A stretch of DNA of 64,000 bases from assembly GCA_016212855.1 (NCBI GenBank), contig JACRDP010000010.1, positions 106,954 to 170,953 of the forward strand. Direction: 5' to 3'. The notes beneath the pieces were generated by a model. The model saw nothing but the letters and a program-made list of their open reading frames with translations, was not told the DNA's origin and did not search any database. The translations under genes were made by a program, and so were the position numbers. Each line of letters begins with the position of its first letter. Within the stretch, counting starts at the first letter, position 1. Below, one piece after another: positions 7,970 through 16,372 of the stretch. The stretch comes from Elusimicrobiota bacterium (GTDB lineage: Bacteria > Elusimicrobiota > Elusimicrobia > UBA1565 > UBA9628).

Positions 7970-9104
7970 AGACTTCTCGCTGGTCTGTATCGGACAACTG
8001 CTTGGGCTCGCGGCTCTGGAGGCGGGTCTGTGCGCGACGCCTGCGGTGCTGGTGTCCCTTGGCGCGGAGTCGGACGCGAGCCTCGTGTTCTGGACGGGCC
8101 TCTCGCAGGGCGCGGCCGCCGGACTCGCCATCGTCGCGATTCCCGTCTGGGGCCGCGTGGGGGATCGCATGGGACGGGCTCGAATGCTGGCCCGCGCCCA
8201 GGCGGGTTTGGCCATTGCGTTGGCGTTGATGGCTTTCGCTCGTTCGCCGTGGCAGGTGGTTCTGGCGCGCGCGCTCCAGGGCGCTTTCGCCGGGACCACG
8301 CCCGCGGCGCTGGCCCTCGTCGCGGGCGGCGGCGACGGCGCGCGGCGAATGGGCTGGGTCCAGTCTTACGGCCTGGCCGGCGCGGTAGCCGGGCCGTTGC
8401 TCGGGGGTTTGCTCCTTCCCTTCATAGGTCCGGCGACTTTATTTCTGGGTGGAGCGAGCTTGTGCGCGGTCTTGGCCGCGGCTTCCTGGAGCGTGCGCGA
8501 AGAGCTCGTATCGACGGCGCCCCGGGCCGCCGCCGGTTCCGCCCGTCTCTACGCGGCGGCGTCGGGTCTATCCTTCTTCCGCGCCTTGGAGGACCCGCTC
8601 TTGCCGGTGCTCGCCCGCGCGCTGGCGCCCGCGTCGTGGATCGCGCTGGCCGGGGCCGGCTTGTCCGTCAGCCGCGCGGTCCAGGCTCTCGTCTCGCCCT
8701 GGTGGGGACGCGAGTGCCGACGGCGCGGCCTTCAATTCATTCTGGCCTCCAGCGCGCTCGGCGCGGGGTTGTTCACGGGCGCCCAGGCGCTGGCGGGAAC
8801 GCCGGCAACCCTCCTAATCGTCCGTGCGGCGCTGGGTTTCTTCGCCGCGGGGGCCGTCGCCGCTTTGTACGCCGCAGCGGGCGAATCCGGCGAGCGGCGG
8901 GGCGAGGCCGTGGCCTGGACGGCGAGCGGCCTGCGCTTGGGCGGGGCGTTAGCCGCGGGCGCGGCGGGGCCGCTCGCCGCCGTGCTGGGCATTCCGGGGA
9001 CCTTGATTTTGGCCGGGGCCGGGGTCGCCGCCGTCCCGCGTCTCGTTTTCCGCCGTGAAGATAAGGAGGAAGCATGCGTCGTTTCTTGTTCGACTGGCAC
9101 CTGA
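7959..9104 (+). CDS. MFS transporter, likely siderophore exporter
   Basis: This 381-residue polytopic protein has about 12 hydrophobic segments and the MFS loop 2-3 motif 'GRVGDRMGRARML' (about residues 65-77). ATG 7959 overlaps the synthetase stop by 11 bp; a longer reading from ATG 7908 would overlap more and was not preferred. MFS exporters commonly follow IucA/IucC genes and release the finished siderophore to the periplasm. Direction and substrate are inferred from that context. Confidence 0.82.
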   Translation: MRPRDFSLVCIGQLLGLAALEAGLCATPAVLVSLGAESDASLVFWTGLSQGAAAGLAIVAIPVWGRVGDRMGRARMLARAQAGLAIALALMAFARSPWQVVLARALQGAFAGTTPAALALVAGGGDGARRMGWVQSYGLAGAVAGPLLGGLLLPFIGPATLFLGGASLCAVLAAASWSVREELVSTAPRAAAGSARLYAAASGLSFFRALEDPLLPVLARALAPASWIALAGAGLSVSRAVQALVSPWWGRECRRRGLQFILASSALGAGLFTGAQALAGTPATLLIVRAALGFFAAGAVAALYAAAGESGERRGEAVAWTASGLRLGGALAAGAAGPLAAVLGIPGTLILAGAGVAAVPRLVFRREDKEEACVVSCSTGT

Positions 9105-11566
9105 CGCTCGGAAAATTCGCCGGGGCCCTGATCCTGATCTGGAGCGCGAGCGGCGCGCTCATGACGCTCGATCCCGTCGTGCGCCGCGCGTTCGACGCCG
9201 AGCCGCCGAAGGTCAAGGGCGCGCCCGTCGACGGCGCGCGCTTCACTTATCCCGTCTCCCGCCTGCCGGTCGCCGGCGTTTCCGCCGTGGCGCTGCGCTC
9301 GTTTGCCGGCCGCTCCTGGTACGAGGCGCGCTGGCCCGACGGTCGCGTCGCGGGCTTTGACGCCGCGACCGGCGCGCCTGTCCCGGCGGAGATCGGCGCG
9401 GACGAGGCGCGCGAGCGGATCGCGAAGGCGCTTCCTTCGAAATGGACAGTCCTCGGAATCGACGCTTTGACCGCCAACGACGATCACTACCGTCCGACGG
9501 ATTTCCCCGCGTACCGCCTGGCGCTCGCCGGCCCCGGCGCGCCCGTGCTGTACCTGTCGTCGCGCGACGGCTCGGTGCTGAAGACGACGACGCGCATGTC
9601 GCGCTCCGCGCGGTGGCTCGGCATGGGCGTGCATACCTGGAATCCCGAGGCGCTGAGGCGGTCGTTCGATACGCCGCGCCGCTGGGCGCTGGCCTCGCTC
9701 GTGGCCCTGCCTCTGTTCCTTCTGGCCCTGATCTCCTACGCCTTGCTCTATCGCCGCCGCGAAGACGCCCGGACCAAGACCGGGGCGCCCAAGCGCGGCG
9801 TCGCGCTCGTTGCTACGGCTCTGATCGCGGGCGCGCCCGGCCCGGTGTCGGCCCAGGCCGTCGCCCGGGTCGTGATGCCGAGATCGGGGATGTCGTTCGC
9901 GCCGCCGATCTCCGCTCCCGCGCTCGGCGCGTCCATTCTGCCCGCGGCCGTTCTCGGCGTCCCGTCCCTTTCCGTCACCTTGCCCTCGCTCGCGGCGCCG
10001 GCGCTCGCCGTCCCCGTTTCAGCCGCGCCCATCGCGGCGGCCTCGGTCCCGGCCGCGGCCCGCCCCCTGGCCGCGCGCTCGGCGCTGTCCGCGGCCCCCG
10101 CGCTTCCGCACGCTTCCGCCGTCGACACGCGCAGCTCGCTGGAATCCCAGGTCACCGGCGCGCGCGTCGTGTTCGACGGCATCGTCTTGAAAGAGGAAAG
10201 CTCGCTTGTCCCGGCGGCGGCCTTCAACTCGCGCCCAAGCGGGCTGTCCGCCGCGTCCGTTCCCGATCGTCCCTCCGCGCCTGAGGCGGCGAAGTCCGCC
10301 GCGCCGCGAGGTCCGGACCGCAAGGCGTTGTGGGGCATCTACCTTACGCACGGCGCGCACCTGTTCACGATGTCGGCGGCGTGGCGCGTGGCCTGGCCGC
10401 TGCTCGTCATCGATCTCGCGGGCAAGTCGAGCCTAGCCGCGATCGGCTCGGCGGCCGCGCTTGTCGAGATGGGCACCGGCCTCGTCGCCGGGATGATCGT
10501 CGACCGACTCCTGCCGCGCAAGTCTATGGCCGGCGCGGCCGTCGCGCGCGCCGTAATCGCCGTCGCGCTGTATGCGGCCGCCTCGGCCGGCGGCGCGGGC
10601 TTCCCCCTGCTGTTCGGCGCGTTCCTCGCCCACAGCTTCGCGCTGACCACGATTCACATCGGGCAGTCCTCGGCGGCGCCGGCCGCCGCGGGCGACGCGC
10701 CCGGCGCGCTTCGCCGCGTCAACTCGATCCTGAAGATCGTCACCGCGGCCGTTTCAATCCCGGGCTCCTTGCTCGGCGGCTGGGCGGTCGCATCGATGGG
10801 CGTGCCGGTCGCCCTTCTCGCCTACGCGGCGGCGAACGTCCTCGTACTGGCGCCGCTTTACTTCTGGCTCATGCCCAACACGGCCGCCGCCGCTCCGGCC
10901 GCTCCCGCCGCTGTTCCGAAGCCCGTATCGAGGCGCGCTCCCGGCCTCTGGGAGGCGGCGAAGTTGATCTTCACGAGCAGGATACTGCTCGGCGCTCTGA
11001 TCGCGATGGCCGCCGGCGTCGTGCTCGTCGAGCCCCTGCGCAGCACGACCTTGCCGATCCTCGCGAGCGACCTTTCGCCCGCGTCGGCGGCGATGCTGCT
11101 CGGAAGCTTCCAGGCGGCGTTTTACACGGGGCAGTTCGCCGGCAACTTCGGGCTGCTCAAGTGGGGCGAGAAGCTGTCGAACCGCGCCTGGATTCTCTTG
11201 GGGGCGGCGGGCTTGCTCGCCTTCGGCCTATTCGCGCTTGCGCCGGTCCATATCGCGTTTGCATTCGCCGCGGCGGCGCTCATTGGACTGCTGACGCAGC
11301 CCCTTTCGGTCGTGGCCAAGACCGCGTTCCAAGGGGAGGTCAGGCGCCTGCGTCCCGACCTGCTCGGCCGCGCGATGGGCGTCAACAACCTGTTCTACCG
11401 CTTGGCGGTGAGCGCGGGCGCCGCGCTCATCGGTTGGGCGGCCGTGGCGGGCGCGGCGCTCGCGCTCGGCGCGGCCGGAACTTTGGCGGCGGTTTACGGC
11501 GGCGTGGCCGTTGTGCTCGTCGCCTCCACGCTCTGGCTGATGCGCCGTACGGGAGATAAGAAATGA
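9074..11566 (+). CDS. PepSY membrane protein fused to an MFS transporter
   Basis: One 830-residue ORF joins two membrane proteins. Residues 1-235 form a PepSY-associated unit: a TM helix (about 12-35), a periplasmic PepSY region ('WYEARWPDGRVAGFDAATG', 'YLSSRDGSVLKT', 'GVHTWNP') and a second TM (about 203-225). Residues 240-265 look like an embedded signal peptide ('VALVATALIAGAPGPVSAQA'). A Pro/Ala-rich stretch to about residue 415 contains 'VVFDGIV' (about 365). Residues 419-830 are a complete MFS domain ('GMIVDRLLPRKSM'). GGAGG precedes the ATG, and the gene overlaps its neighbours. PepSY-TM proteins are often linked to ferric-siderophore reduction or uptake, so this may couple reduction with transport of siderophore or iron. 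No internal start is visible at the join. Confidence 0.85.
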   Translation: MRRFLFDWHLTLGKFAGALILIWSASGALMTLDPVVRRAFDAEPPKVKGAPVDGARFTYPVSRLPVAGVSAVALRSFAGRSWYEARWPDGRVAGFDAATGAPVPAEIGADEARERIAKALPSKWTVLGIDALTANDDHYRPTDFPAYRLALAGPGAPVLYLSSRDGSVLKTTTRMSRSARWLGMGVHTWNPEALRRSFDTPRRWALASLVALPLFLLALISYALLYRRREDARTKTGAPKRGVALVATALIAGAPGPVSAQAVARVVMPRSGMSFAPPISAPALGASILPAAVLGVPSLSVTLPSLAAPALAVPVSAAPIAAASVPAAARPLAARSALSAAPALPHASAVDTRSSLESQVTGARVVFDGIVLKEESSLVPAAAFNSRPSGLSAASVPDRPSAPEAAKSAAPRGPDRKALWGIYLTHGAHLFTMSAAWRVAWPLLVIDLAGKSSLAAIGSAAALVEMGTGLVAGMIVDRLLPRKSMAGAAVARAVIAVALYAAASAGGAGFPLLFGAFLAHSFALTTIHIGQSSAAPAAAGDAPGALRRVNSILKIVTAAVSIPGSLLGGWAVASMGVPVALLAYAAANVLVLAPLYFWLMPNTAAAAPAAPAAVPKPVSRRAPGLWEAAKLIFTSRILLGALIAMAAGVVLVEPLRSTTLPILASDLSPASAAMLLGSFQAAFYTGQFAGNFGLLKWGEKLSNRAWILLGAAGLLAFGLFALAPVHIAFAFAAAALIGLLTQPLSVVAKTAFQGEVRRLRPDLLGRAMGVNNLFYRLAVSAGAALIGWAAVAGAALALGAAGTLAAVYGGVAVVLVASTLWLMRRTGDKK

Positions 11567-12456
11567 TCATCGCGCGAATGGGTCTCGTTTTACTGCTGGC
11601 GGTCGGAGCGTCGGCCGCGGATCGCGACGGCGACGCCGCGGCCATCAAGGCCCAGGCCGGCTGTTTCGACGTGACCTACGAGTTCGTCGAGACCTTTGGC
11701 CCGAAGGACCGCGTGATGTCGACTCCCTACAAAACCACCGGCCTCGAGTGGATCGTCGTGGACGAGGACGCGCCCGGCCGTGTCGTACTGCAGCATCTTC
11801 TCGTGATCTCGTCGGCGACGGTGATGAAGCATTGGCGCCAGGAGTGGTTCTACGAGCCCTCGGAGCGCTTTGAGTTCAAGGGAAGCGACTCGTGGGTTAA
11901 GACGCCGCTCGCGTCCGCGGACCGCGCAGGGCGCTGGCGCCAACGCGTGCTGCAAGTCGACGACGGGCCGCGCTACGAGTGCGCGGCGCCCTGGGTTCGC
12001 TGGGGCGGCGTCCGATACTGGGAATGCCGCGCCTGGTCGCCGTTGCCGCGCCGCGAGTTCACGCGCCGCAGCGACTATCAGGTCCTCGACCGACGCAACC
12101 GTCAAGAACTGACGGCGAACGGGTGGACGCACGAGCAGGACAACGCGAAACTCAAGCTTGAAGCGGGCAAGACCAACGAACTCGCGTGGGAGAAGGGCCG
12201 CAACACCTACGCCCGCGTCGCCGAAGATCGTTGCGAACTCGCCCGTAAATGGTGGGCGGAGAACGCCGCGCGATGGGGCGAGGTCCGCGCGGCGTGGGCC
12301 GAAGTCTACGCCGGCGCCGAACGCCTCGACCTCTCGGCCAAGCCCGGTGAGAAGCCGCTGTGGGACGAGTTGACCGCCCTGGTCGAGTCCGCGCCCAAGG
12401 ACCTGCGTGCGAAGGCCCGCGACCTCATCTTGAGTCGCGCCGAGAGGAAAAAATAA
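11563..12456 (+). CDS. Exported DUF6607-like protein of iron-uptake loci
   Basis: This 297-residue exported protein starts with a signal peptide (about residues 1-18). A first conserved block, 'IKAQAGCFDVTYEFVETFGP', is followed by 'TGLEWIVVDED', 'VMKHWRQEWFYEP', 'GRWRQRVLQVDDGPRYEC' and 'WECRAWSPLPRREFTRRSDY'. From memory this is the DUF6607 family, commonly encoded with PepSY proteins and TonB receptors; its biochemical role is unknown. ATGA overlap with the PepSY::MFS gene and TAATG overlap with the next gene place it inside the operon. The family name is recalled, not searched. Confidence 0.65.
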   Translation: MIIARMGLVLLLAVGASAADRDGDAAAIKAQAGCFDVTYEFVETFGPKDRVMSTPYKTTGLEWIVVDEDAPGRVVLQHLLVISSATVMKHWRQEWFYEPSERFEFKGSDSWVKTPLASADRAGRWRQRVLQVDDGPRYECAAPWVRWGGVRYWECRAWSPLPRREFTRRSDYQVLDRRNRQELTANGWTHEQDNAKLKLEAGKTNELAWEKGRNTYARVAEDRCELARKWWAENAARWGEVRAAWAEVYAGAERLDLSAKPGEKPLWDELTALVESAPKDLRAKARDLILSRAERKK

Positions 12457-13088
12457 TGAGTTCTCGAGTTTTTGCCCTGATGCTGCTGTTCCCCGCTTCG
12501 GCCTTCGCTGTTTTACCGCGGGTTCCTGCTGCGAGCTTCGCCCCGTTTTCGTCTGCCCTGCCGATCGCGCCGCCGTCGGGCCTTCCGGCGCCCGGCTCCA
12601 CTTTGTCGTCGTCTCTCGCCCCGCCGGCCCTGATCGCGAGCCTGATCCCGGCTCCGGCCGCGCCCGAGTACCGCGGCTCACGCGAGATCGCTCGCGACGA
12701 GGCCGCCGAGAAGCTTGAAGCCGCGGGCATGCCCGCGATGCTCGCCGGGCAGGGGTTGACGATGTGGCAGATCCTGCGCCATCGTGGACGCAGCGGCGAG
12801 CAGGTGCACCTGACGTTCGGTCTGCCTCCCGACGGCCGCCCATTCGAGCGCGGCGGCGGCGACCCGGCTCGGCGGGAAGAGCTCAAGCGCCGCCTTGAGT
12901 CGTCCGAGGCGCGCATCACGGCGCTCGTCGCCGAGACCCTCGGCGTCGACCCGGCGAGCGTCGTCCTTCACGAGCGCCTAGTCGAGGGTTGCTGCGGCGC
13001 CGGCTGCGAATCGTGCCTTCTCGGCGCCGGCAAGTCGAAGCACGCGAAGAAGTGGACCGGGCTCAAGAAAGGCCCGGAGAGCCGATGA
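12456..13088 (+). CDS. Exported protein with a C-terminal cysteine cluster, iron operon
   Basis: This 210-residue protein has a signal peptide (MSSRVFALMLLFPASAFA), a Pro/Ala/Ser-rich leader to about residue 70, a globular region ('EKLEAAGMPAMLAGQGLTMW', 'GEQVHLTFGLPPDG'), and 'EGCCGAGCESC' near the end. Four cysteines in nine positions could hold an Fe-S cluster or a metal. The ferric reductase FhuF also has a C-C...C-x2-C terminus, but spacing differs and I see no wider similarity. GAGAGGA precedes the ATG, and the stop overlaps the next ATG. I do not recognise the family. Confidence 0.65.
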   Translation: MSSRVFALMLLFPASAFAVLPRVPAASFAPFSSALPIAPPSGLPAPGSTLSSSLAPPALIASLIPAPAAPEYRGSREIARDEAAEKLEAAGMPAMLAGQGLTMWQILRHRGRSGEQVHLTFGLPPDGRPFERGGGDPARREELKRRLESSEARITALVAETLGVDPASVVLHERLVEGCCGAGCESCLLGAGKSKHAKKWTGLKKGPESR

Positions 13089-15124
13089 GAGCGCTCACCC
13101 GCCGCGCGACGGCGCTGCTCACGGCGGCGTCCATCGTCGTTGCCGCTCCCGGCGGTTCGGCGTGGGCCCAGGCCGCGCGCGCGACCGCGGCGGGAGTGCA
13201 TGCTCCCTCGATCGTCTTTCTTCCGGGACTGCCCGCGTCGCCGGCCACGGCGCCGTTCCTCACGCTTGGCCTTTCTGTGCCTTCTCTCATCGCGCCCGCG
13301 CTGCTTCCCATCCCTGCTCCCGCGCTCGACGCCGCGCCGGTCCTCGCCGCTGCTGCCGTTGCGTTGCCCGTTCTCGTCGCTCCGCTCACCGTCGCCGCCC
13401 CGGCCCGCATGTCCGCGCCGCCGGTCGCGGCGAGGCCCAAGTTGCTTGCGCCCGTCTCGGCGCCGCAGGAGGCCCCCGCCGAGACGCAGGCAGCCCTCGC
13501 CGCCGCCGCGTTCGATGGCGCGAATGAGAAGGCCGCGCTCGATGAGGGAACTCCCGCCGTAGCGGCCGTTTCGGGAGACGGAGCGCCGCGGCTTACGGCC
13601 GCGCGCCGCTCCGTCTTCTCGGTCGCGTCTCTGCCCGCGATACTACCGCTCGCCGCGTCCATGCCGCAGGGCGCCTATGAGTGGCACCTCCTCGCGGGCA
13701 CGGCCTTTGGCGCGATCGCCTTGATCTACGCGGTCACGGGCACGATCAGTCTGCTGACGGCGCCGATTAAATCCTTGTTCGAGCCCGCGCTTCCAGTCTT
13801 CCCGGAAGTCGTCGTCGAGCCCGGTCAGTTCCCGCTCTCGCCCGCGAAGGCGGCCGCGGCGCTGACGGAAGAGGAGCGCGGGGCGCTCGCGCCAGGGATG
13901 CCGCTGCTGCGCGCGGCGGCGGGCTCGCCGCAACGGCGTTGGTACGAGTTCCGGACGACGGACGGAAGGACGATCGAGGTGCACGCGCGCACCGGACGGC
14001 GCATGCGTTCGCCGCGCAGCCCGGTCTTCGCGCGGGGACAGGTCAACCGCTGGCTCGCTGGCTCGCGCTGGAAAGCAGCGGGTCCAGGGAAGCTCATCAC
14101 GACGCAGGGGGAATATTACCGGAAGGGGGAGTTGCCGCACTATCAGGTGGACCTGGAGGGTCCCGGCGGCTGGCAGGCCTTCGTGTCCGCCAAGGACGGG
14201 CGCATCCTCGCGGTTCACTCGCGCTTGTCGCGGACGCTCAAGTGGATCGGCAAGGGGCCGCACGCCTGGGGCATCAAAGCGCTCGATAAGGTGGACACGC
14301 TCAAGCGCCTGCTGGCGCCGCTGCTTCTGGGTCTGCCGATCCTTTCGCTCGCCGTCACCGCGCTCTGGCTCAAGACGAGCCGCGGCTTTCCAATCGATCT
14401 TCCGACCTTGGCGGACGGTGCGTGGGCGTGGCACAAGTTCTTCGGCTCATGGTCCTTGTTCGTTCTCTTGTACATGGGCGTGACCGGACCGCTGACCTTG
14501 TTCATGCCGATCGTCACCAAGAAGCTGACGCCGAAGCTGCCGATGGGCGGAAGCCTCGGGGCGGAGGCGTTCGTCCTCTCGCCGTCCGAGGCCGTGTCGC
14601 GCCTGCCGGCCGGCGCTGTCGCCGTCCGCGTCCAGGCGCGCGCGTCGCGTCATCGCGCGTGGTACGAGTTCCAACTCGCAGACGGCTCTCGCCGCGCTGT
14701 ATCGGCCTTGAACGGGAACGAGGTTCCCGTGTTCTTGAGCAGCGAGGAACTTGAAACCGAGGCGCGGGAGTGGCTGGCGGGAACCTCATGGACGCCGAAG
14801 CCCGGCGCCGTTCTCCTTGAATCCCACGACTCGCACTATCGGGACTTCCAAGACGCCGAGGTTCCCGTCTACAAGCTCGAACTCGATGGGCCGGGCGGCC
14901 TGCGCGTGTACCTGTCGGCGCGCGATGGACGCCTGACGGCCTCGACGATGGCCGTGCGCTCGCGCCTGTCGCGGATACTTGGGACCTTCGTCAAGTCTGT
15001 GCACGCGCTGGAGTGCGGGCCGTTCGCCCGTCACCCGAACCTGCGCCGCGCGGCGATGATCTTTCTGCTGACCTTGCCGGTGGCGCTGACGGTGATTTTC
15101 GGTCTCTGGGCGCGATTTACTTGA
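13085..15124 (+). CDS. Double PepSY membrane protein with long Ala/Pro leader
   Basis: This 679-residue protein has a signal peptide (to about residue 30), an Ala/Pro/Val-rich leader ending near 'AAFDGANE' (about residue 142), and two successive PepSY-TM units. Unit 1 starts 'YEWHLLAGTAFGAIALIYAV' (about 198), with 'WYEFRTTDGRTIEVHARTG' and 'GPHAWGIKALD'. Unit 2 starts 'AWHKFFGSWSLFVLLYMGVT' (about 448), with 'WYEFQLADGSRRAVSALNG' and a final TM. The parallel motifs indicate internal duplication. PepSY-TM proteins occur in ferric-siderophore reductase systems; as the last gene of the siderophore operon it may reduce or receive imported iron at the inner membrane. It overlaps the previous gene by ATGA. 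Confidence 0.8.
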   Translation: MRALTRRATALLTAASIVVAAPGGSAWAQAARATAAGVHAPSIVFLPGLPASPATAPFLTLGLSVPSLIAPALLPIPAPALDAAPVLAAAAVALPVLVAPLTVAAPARMSAPPVAARPKLLAPVSAPQEAPAETQAALAAAAFDGANEKAALDEGTPAVAAVSGDGAPRLTAARRSVFSVASLPAILPLAASMPQGAYEWHLLAGTAFGAIALIYAVTGTISLLTAPIKSLFEPALPVFPEVVVEPGQFPLSPAKAAAALTEEERGALAPGMPLLRAAAGSPQRRWYEFRTTDGRTIEVHARTGRRMRSPRSPVFARGQVNRWLAGSRWKAAGPGKLITTQGEYYRKGELPHYQVDLEGPGGWQAFVSAKDGRILAVHSRLSRTLKWIGKGPHAWGIKALDKVDTLKRLLAPLLLGLPILSLAVTALWLKTSRGFPIDLPTLADGAWAWHKFFGSWSLFVLLYMGVTGPLTLFMPIVTKKLTPKLPMGGSLGAEAFVLSPSEAVSRLPAGAVAVRVQARASRHRAWYEFQLADGSRRAVSALNGNEVPVFLSSEELETEAREWLAGTSWTPKPGAVLLESHDSHYRDFQDAEVPVYKLELDGPGGLRVYLSARDGRLTASTMAVRSRLSRILGTFVKSVHALECGPFARHPNLRRAAMIFLLTLPVALTVIFGLWARFT

Positions 15125-15170
15125 AAGATGCTAGACTCAACTCGACAAAACAGCTTCAGGGAGAAATTCG

Positions 15171-15626
15171 ATGAAAGGACTGGACAAGAAGAAGGTCGTG
15201 AGCATTCTCAATCGGATCATGGAGCTCGAACTGGCCGGCGTCGTGCGCTACACGCACTACTCGCTCATGGTCTACGGCTACAACCGCCTGCCCATCGTCT
15301 CCTGGCTCAAGGATAACGCCGCGGAAAGTCTCACGCATGCGCACAAAGCCGGGGAGCTCGTCACCTTGATGGGCGGGCACCCTTCGCTCAAGATCGGCCC
15401 GCTGCTTGAGACCGAGAAGCACGATATCGGCGACATCCTCCGCGAGAGCCTCGAACACGAGAACACTTCGGTCAAGACCTACAATGATCTGCTGGCGGCC
15501 TCCGAAGGCCGGTCCGTGCTCCTCGAGGAGCATGCGCGCGAGATGATCGTCCTCGAAGAGTTGCATCTCGACGAAGTCAACAAGATGCTTCGCAAGCCGG
15601 GCGAGATCGGTCGTTTCGACGACTGA
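15171..15626 (+). CDS. Bacterioferritin-like diiron protein
   Basis: This 151-residue four-helix ferritin-like protein should oxidise and store iron. Diiron ligands are recognisable as 'ELELAGVVRYTHYS' (helix A), 'ESLTHAHKAGE' (helix B), 'LEHENTSVKTYNDLL' (helix C) and 'EEHAREMIVLEELHLDEV' (helix D). The length is typical of bacterioferritins. An extended -10 (TG-C-TAGACT, 15131-15139) and AGGGAGA before the ATG suggest it has its own promoter, independent of the upstream operon. I did not identify the haem-ligating methionine with certainty. Confidence 0.85.
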   Translation: MKGLDKKKVVSILNRIMELELAGVVRYTHYSLMVYGYNRLPIVSWLKDNAAESLTHAHKAGELVTLMGGHPSLKIGPLLETEKHDIGDILRESLEHENTSVKTYNDLLAASEGRSVLLEEHAREMIVLEELHLDEVNKMLRKPGEIGRFDD

Positions 15627-15631
15627 CTTCC

Positions 15632-15872
15632 TTATCGCCGGACTGCCCTTAGGAATTTTCGGAACTTTTCGGCTTGAATAGCAGGATCGCCGTTGTCGAG
15701 CAGGCGAAGCAATGCTCGGTCTGAGAGTCGGACGCATTCATGGGGCTTGAGGGCGAGTATTTCTCGCCGAATCCCCGGCGCGAGTTCCAGCAGACTGAGA
15801 ATTTGGTTCAACCGGGCGGCAGTCATGCGGAGCTGCCCTGCGAGCATCTTGCGCGTCAGGGCCGGACAGGCT
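15632..15872 (-). pseudogene. Truncated HTH protein of recombinase-associated type
   Basis: The minus-strand frame reads 'ALTRKMLAGQLRMTAARLNQ' then 'ILSLLELAPGIRREILALKP' and 'RLSDRALLRLLDNGDPAIQAE'. This is a helix-turn-helix followed by a 'S-x-R-A-L-x-x-L' region, as in small proteins encoded beside site-specific recombinases. Its 5' part is missing: homology ends exactly where the duplicated block begins at 15873. A related, longer copy lies at 49332-49836. Probably a remnant of a mobile element. Confidence 0.5.
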
Positions 15873-16118
15873 GCGCGGACACCAGAGCTCGCCGCACTTG
15901 TCGCACTTCTTCCAATTCGTCTGCGCGGACTCCGGCTTCATATTGCAGCTGTGACAGGCGAGGGCGTTGTCTTCCATGGGATTTCCCTTGATCAACGCGC
16001 CGGAGCCATCTCCAACTCGGCTCCGAGGTTCTTGCCGATGCGTTGGATGAAGTTGCCGGCGGCCACGACGAAGGCGAGTTCGGCGATTTCCTTGGGCGAG
16101 AAATTCCGCTTGAGGGCT
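15873..16118. repeat. 246-bp segmental duplication, copy 1
   Basis: Bases 15873-16118 match 25823-26068 with about six differences by eye (roughly 97-98% identity). On the minus strand the block carries the C-terminal ~42 codons of the AhpD-like gene (ending 'GKNLGAELEMAPAR') and the first ~35 codons of the small zinc-ribbon gene ('MEDNALACHSCNMKPESAQT' onward). Both are cut at the block ends, so this copy is non-functional debris. Confidence 0.9.
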
Positions 16119-16372
16119 GGACGCTGGACAAGTTCGTCCGGGCGGACCACGCCGCCAAGGTGTTTTCCAATTTCTACCTGCTGCCCGGTTGGGGAGCGGG
16201 CGCGTTCCGGCTCATCGACGCGCTGGAACTTGTGCTTCTGCTCGCGTTCCTGGCCGGTTTCAAGAATAGACTCGCCTACGGGGCCGTGCTCGGCCTGCAC
16301 GCGATCTCGACTTTCTCCTCGTACATGTCGCGCCGGCTAGTCCAAGGCGGAGAACCGATCCATGACGATTAA
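16119..16372 (+). pseudogene. 5'-truncated small membrane protein
   Basis: The frame reads 'LDKFVRADHAAKVFSNFYLL' then 'AFRLIDALELVLLLAFLAGF' and 'YGAVLGLHAISTFSSYMS'. It gives two hydrophobic helices of a small membrane protein (DoxX-like in general appearance). It has no start of its own: at 16118/16119 it is joined to the duplicated block, so the nominal ORF from 16043 is a chimera. Its stop overlaps the start of the following thioredoxin-domain gene, suggesting the two once formed an operon. Confidence 0.55.

Noticed and set aside
9074-9360. Frameshift artefact as explanation of the PepSY::MFS gene
   Set aside because: Both halves are in one frame with no internal start at the join and normal codon composition, so a simple indel is not needed to explain the ORF.
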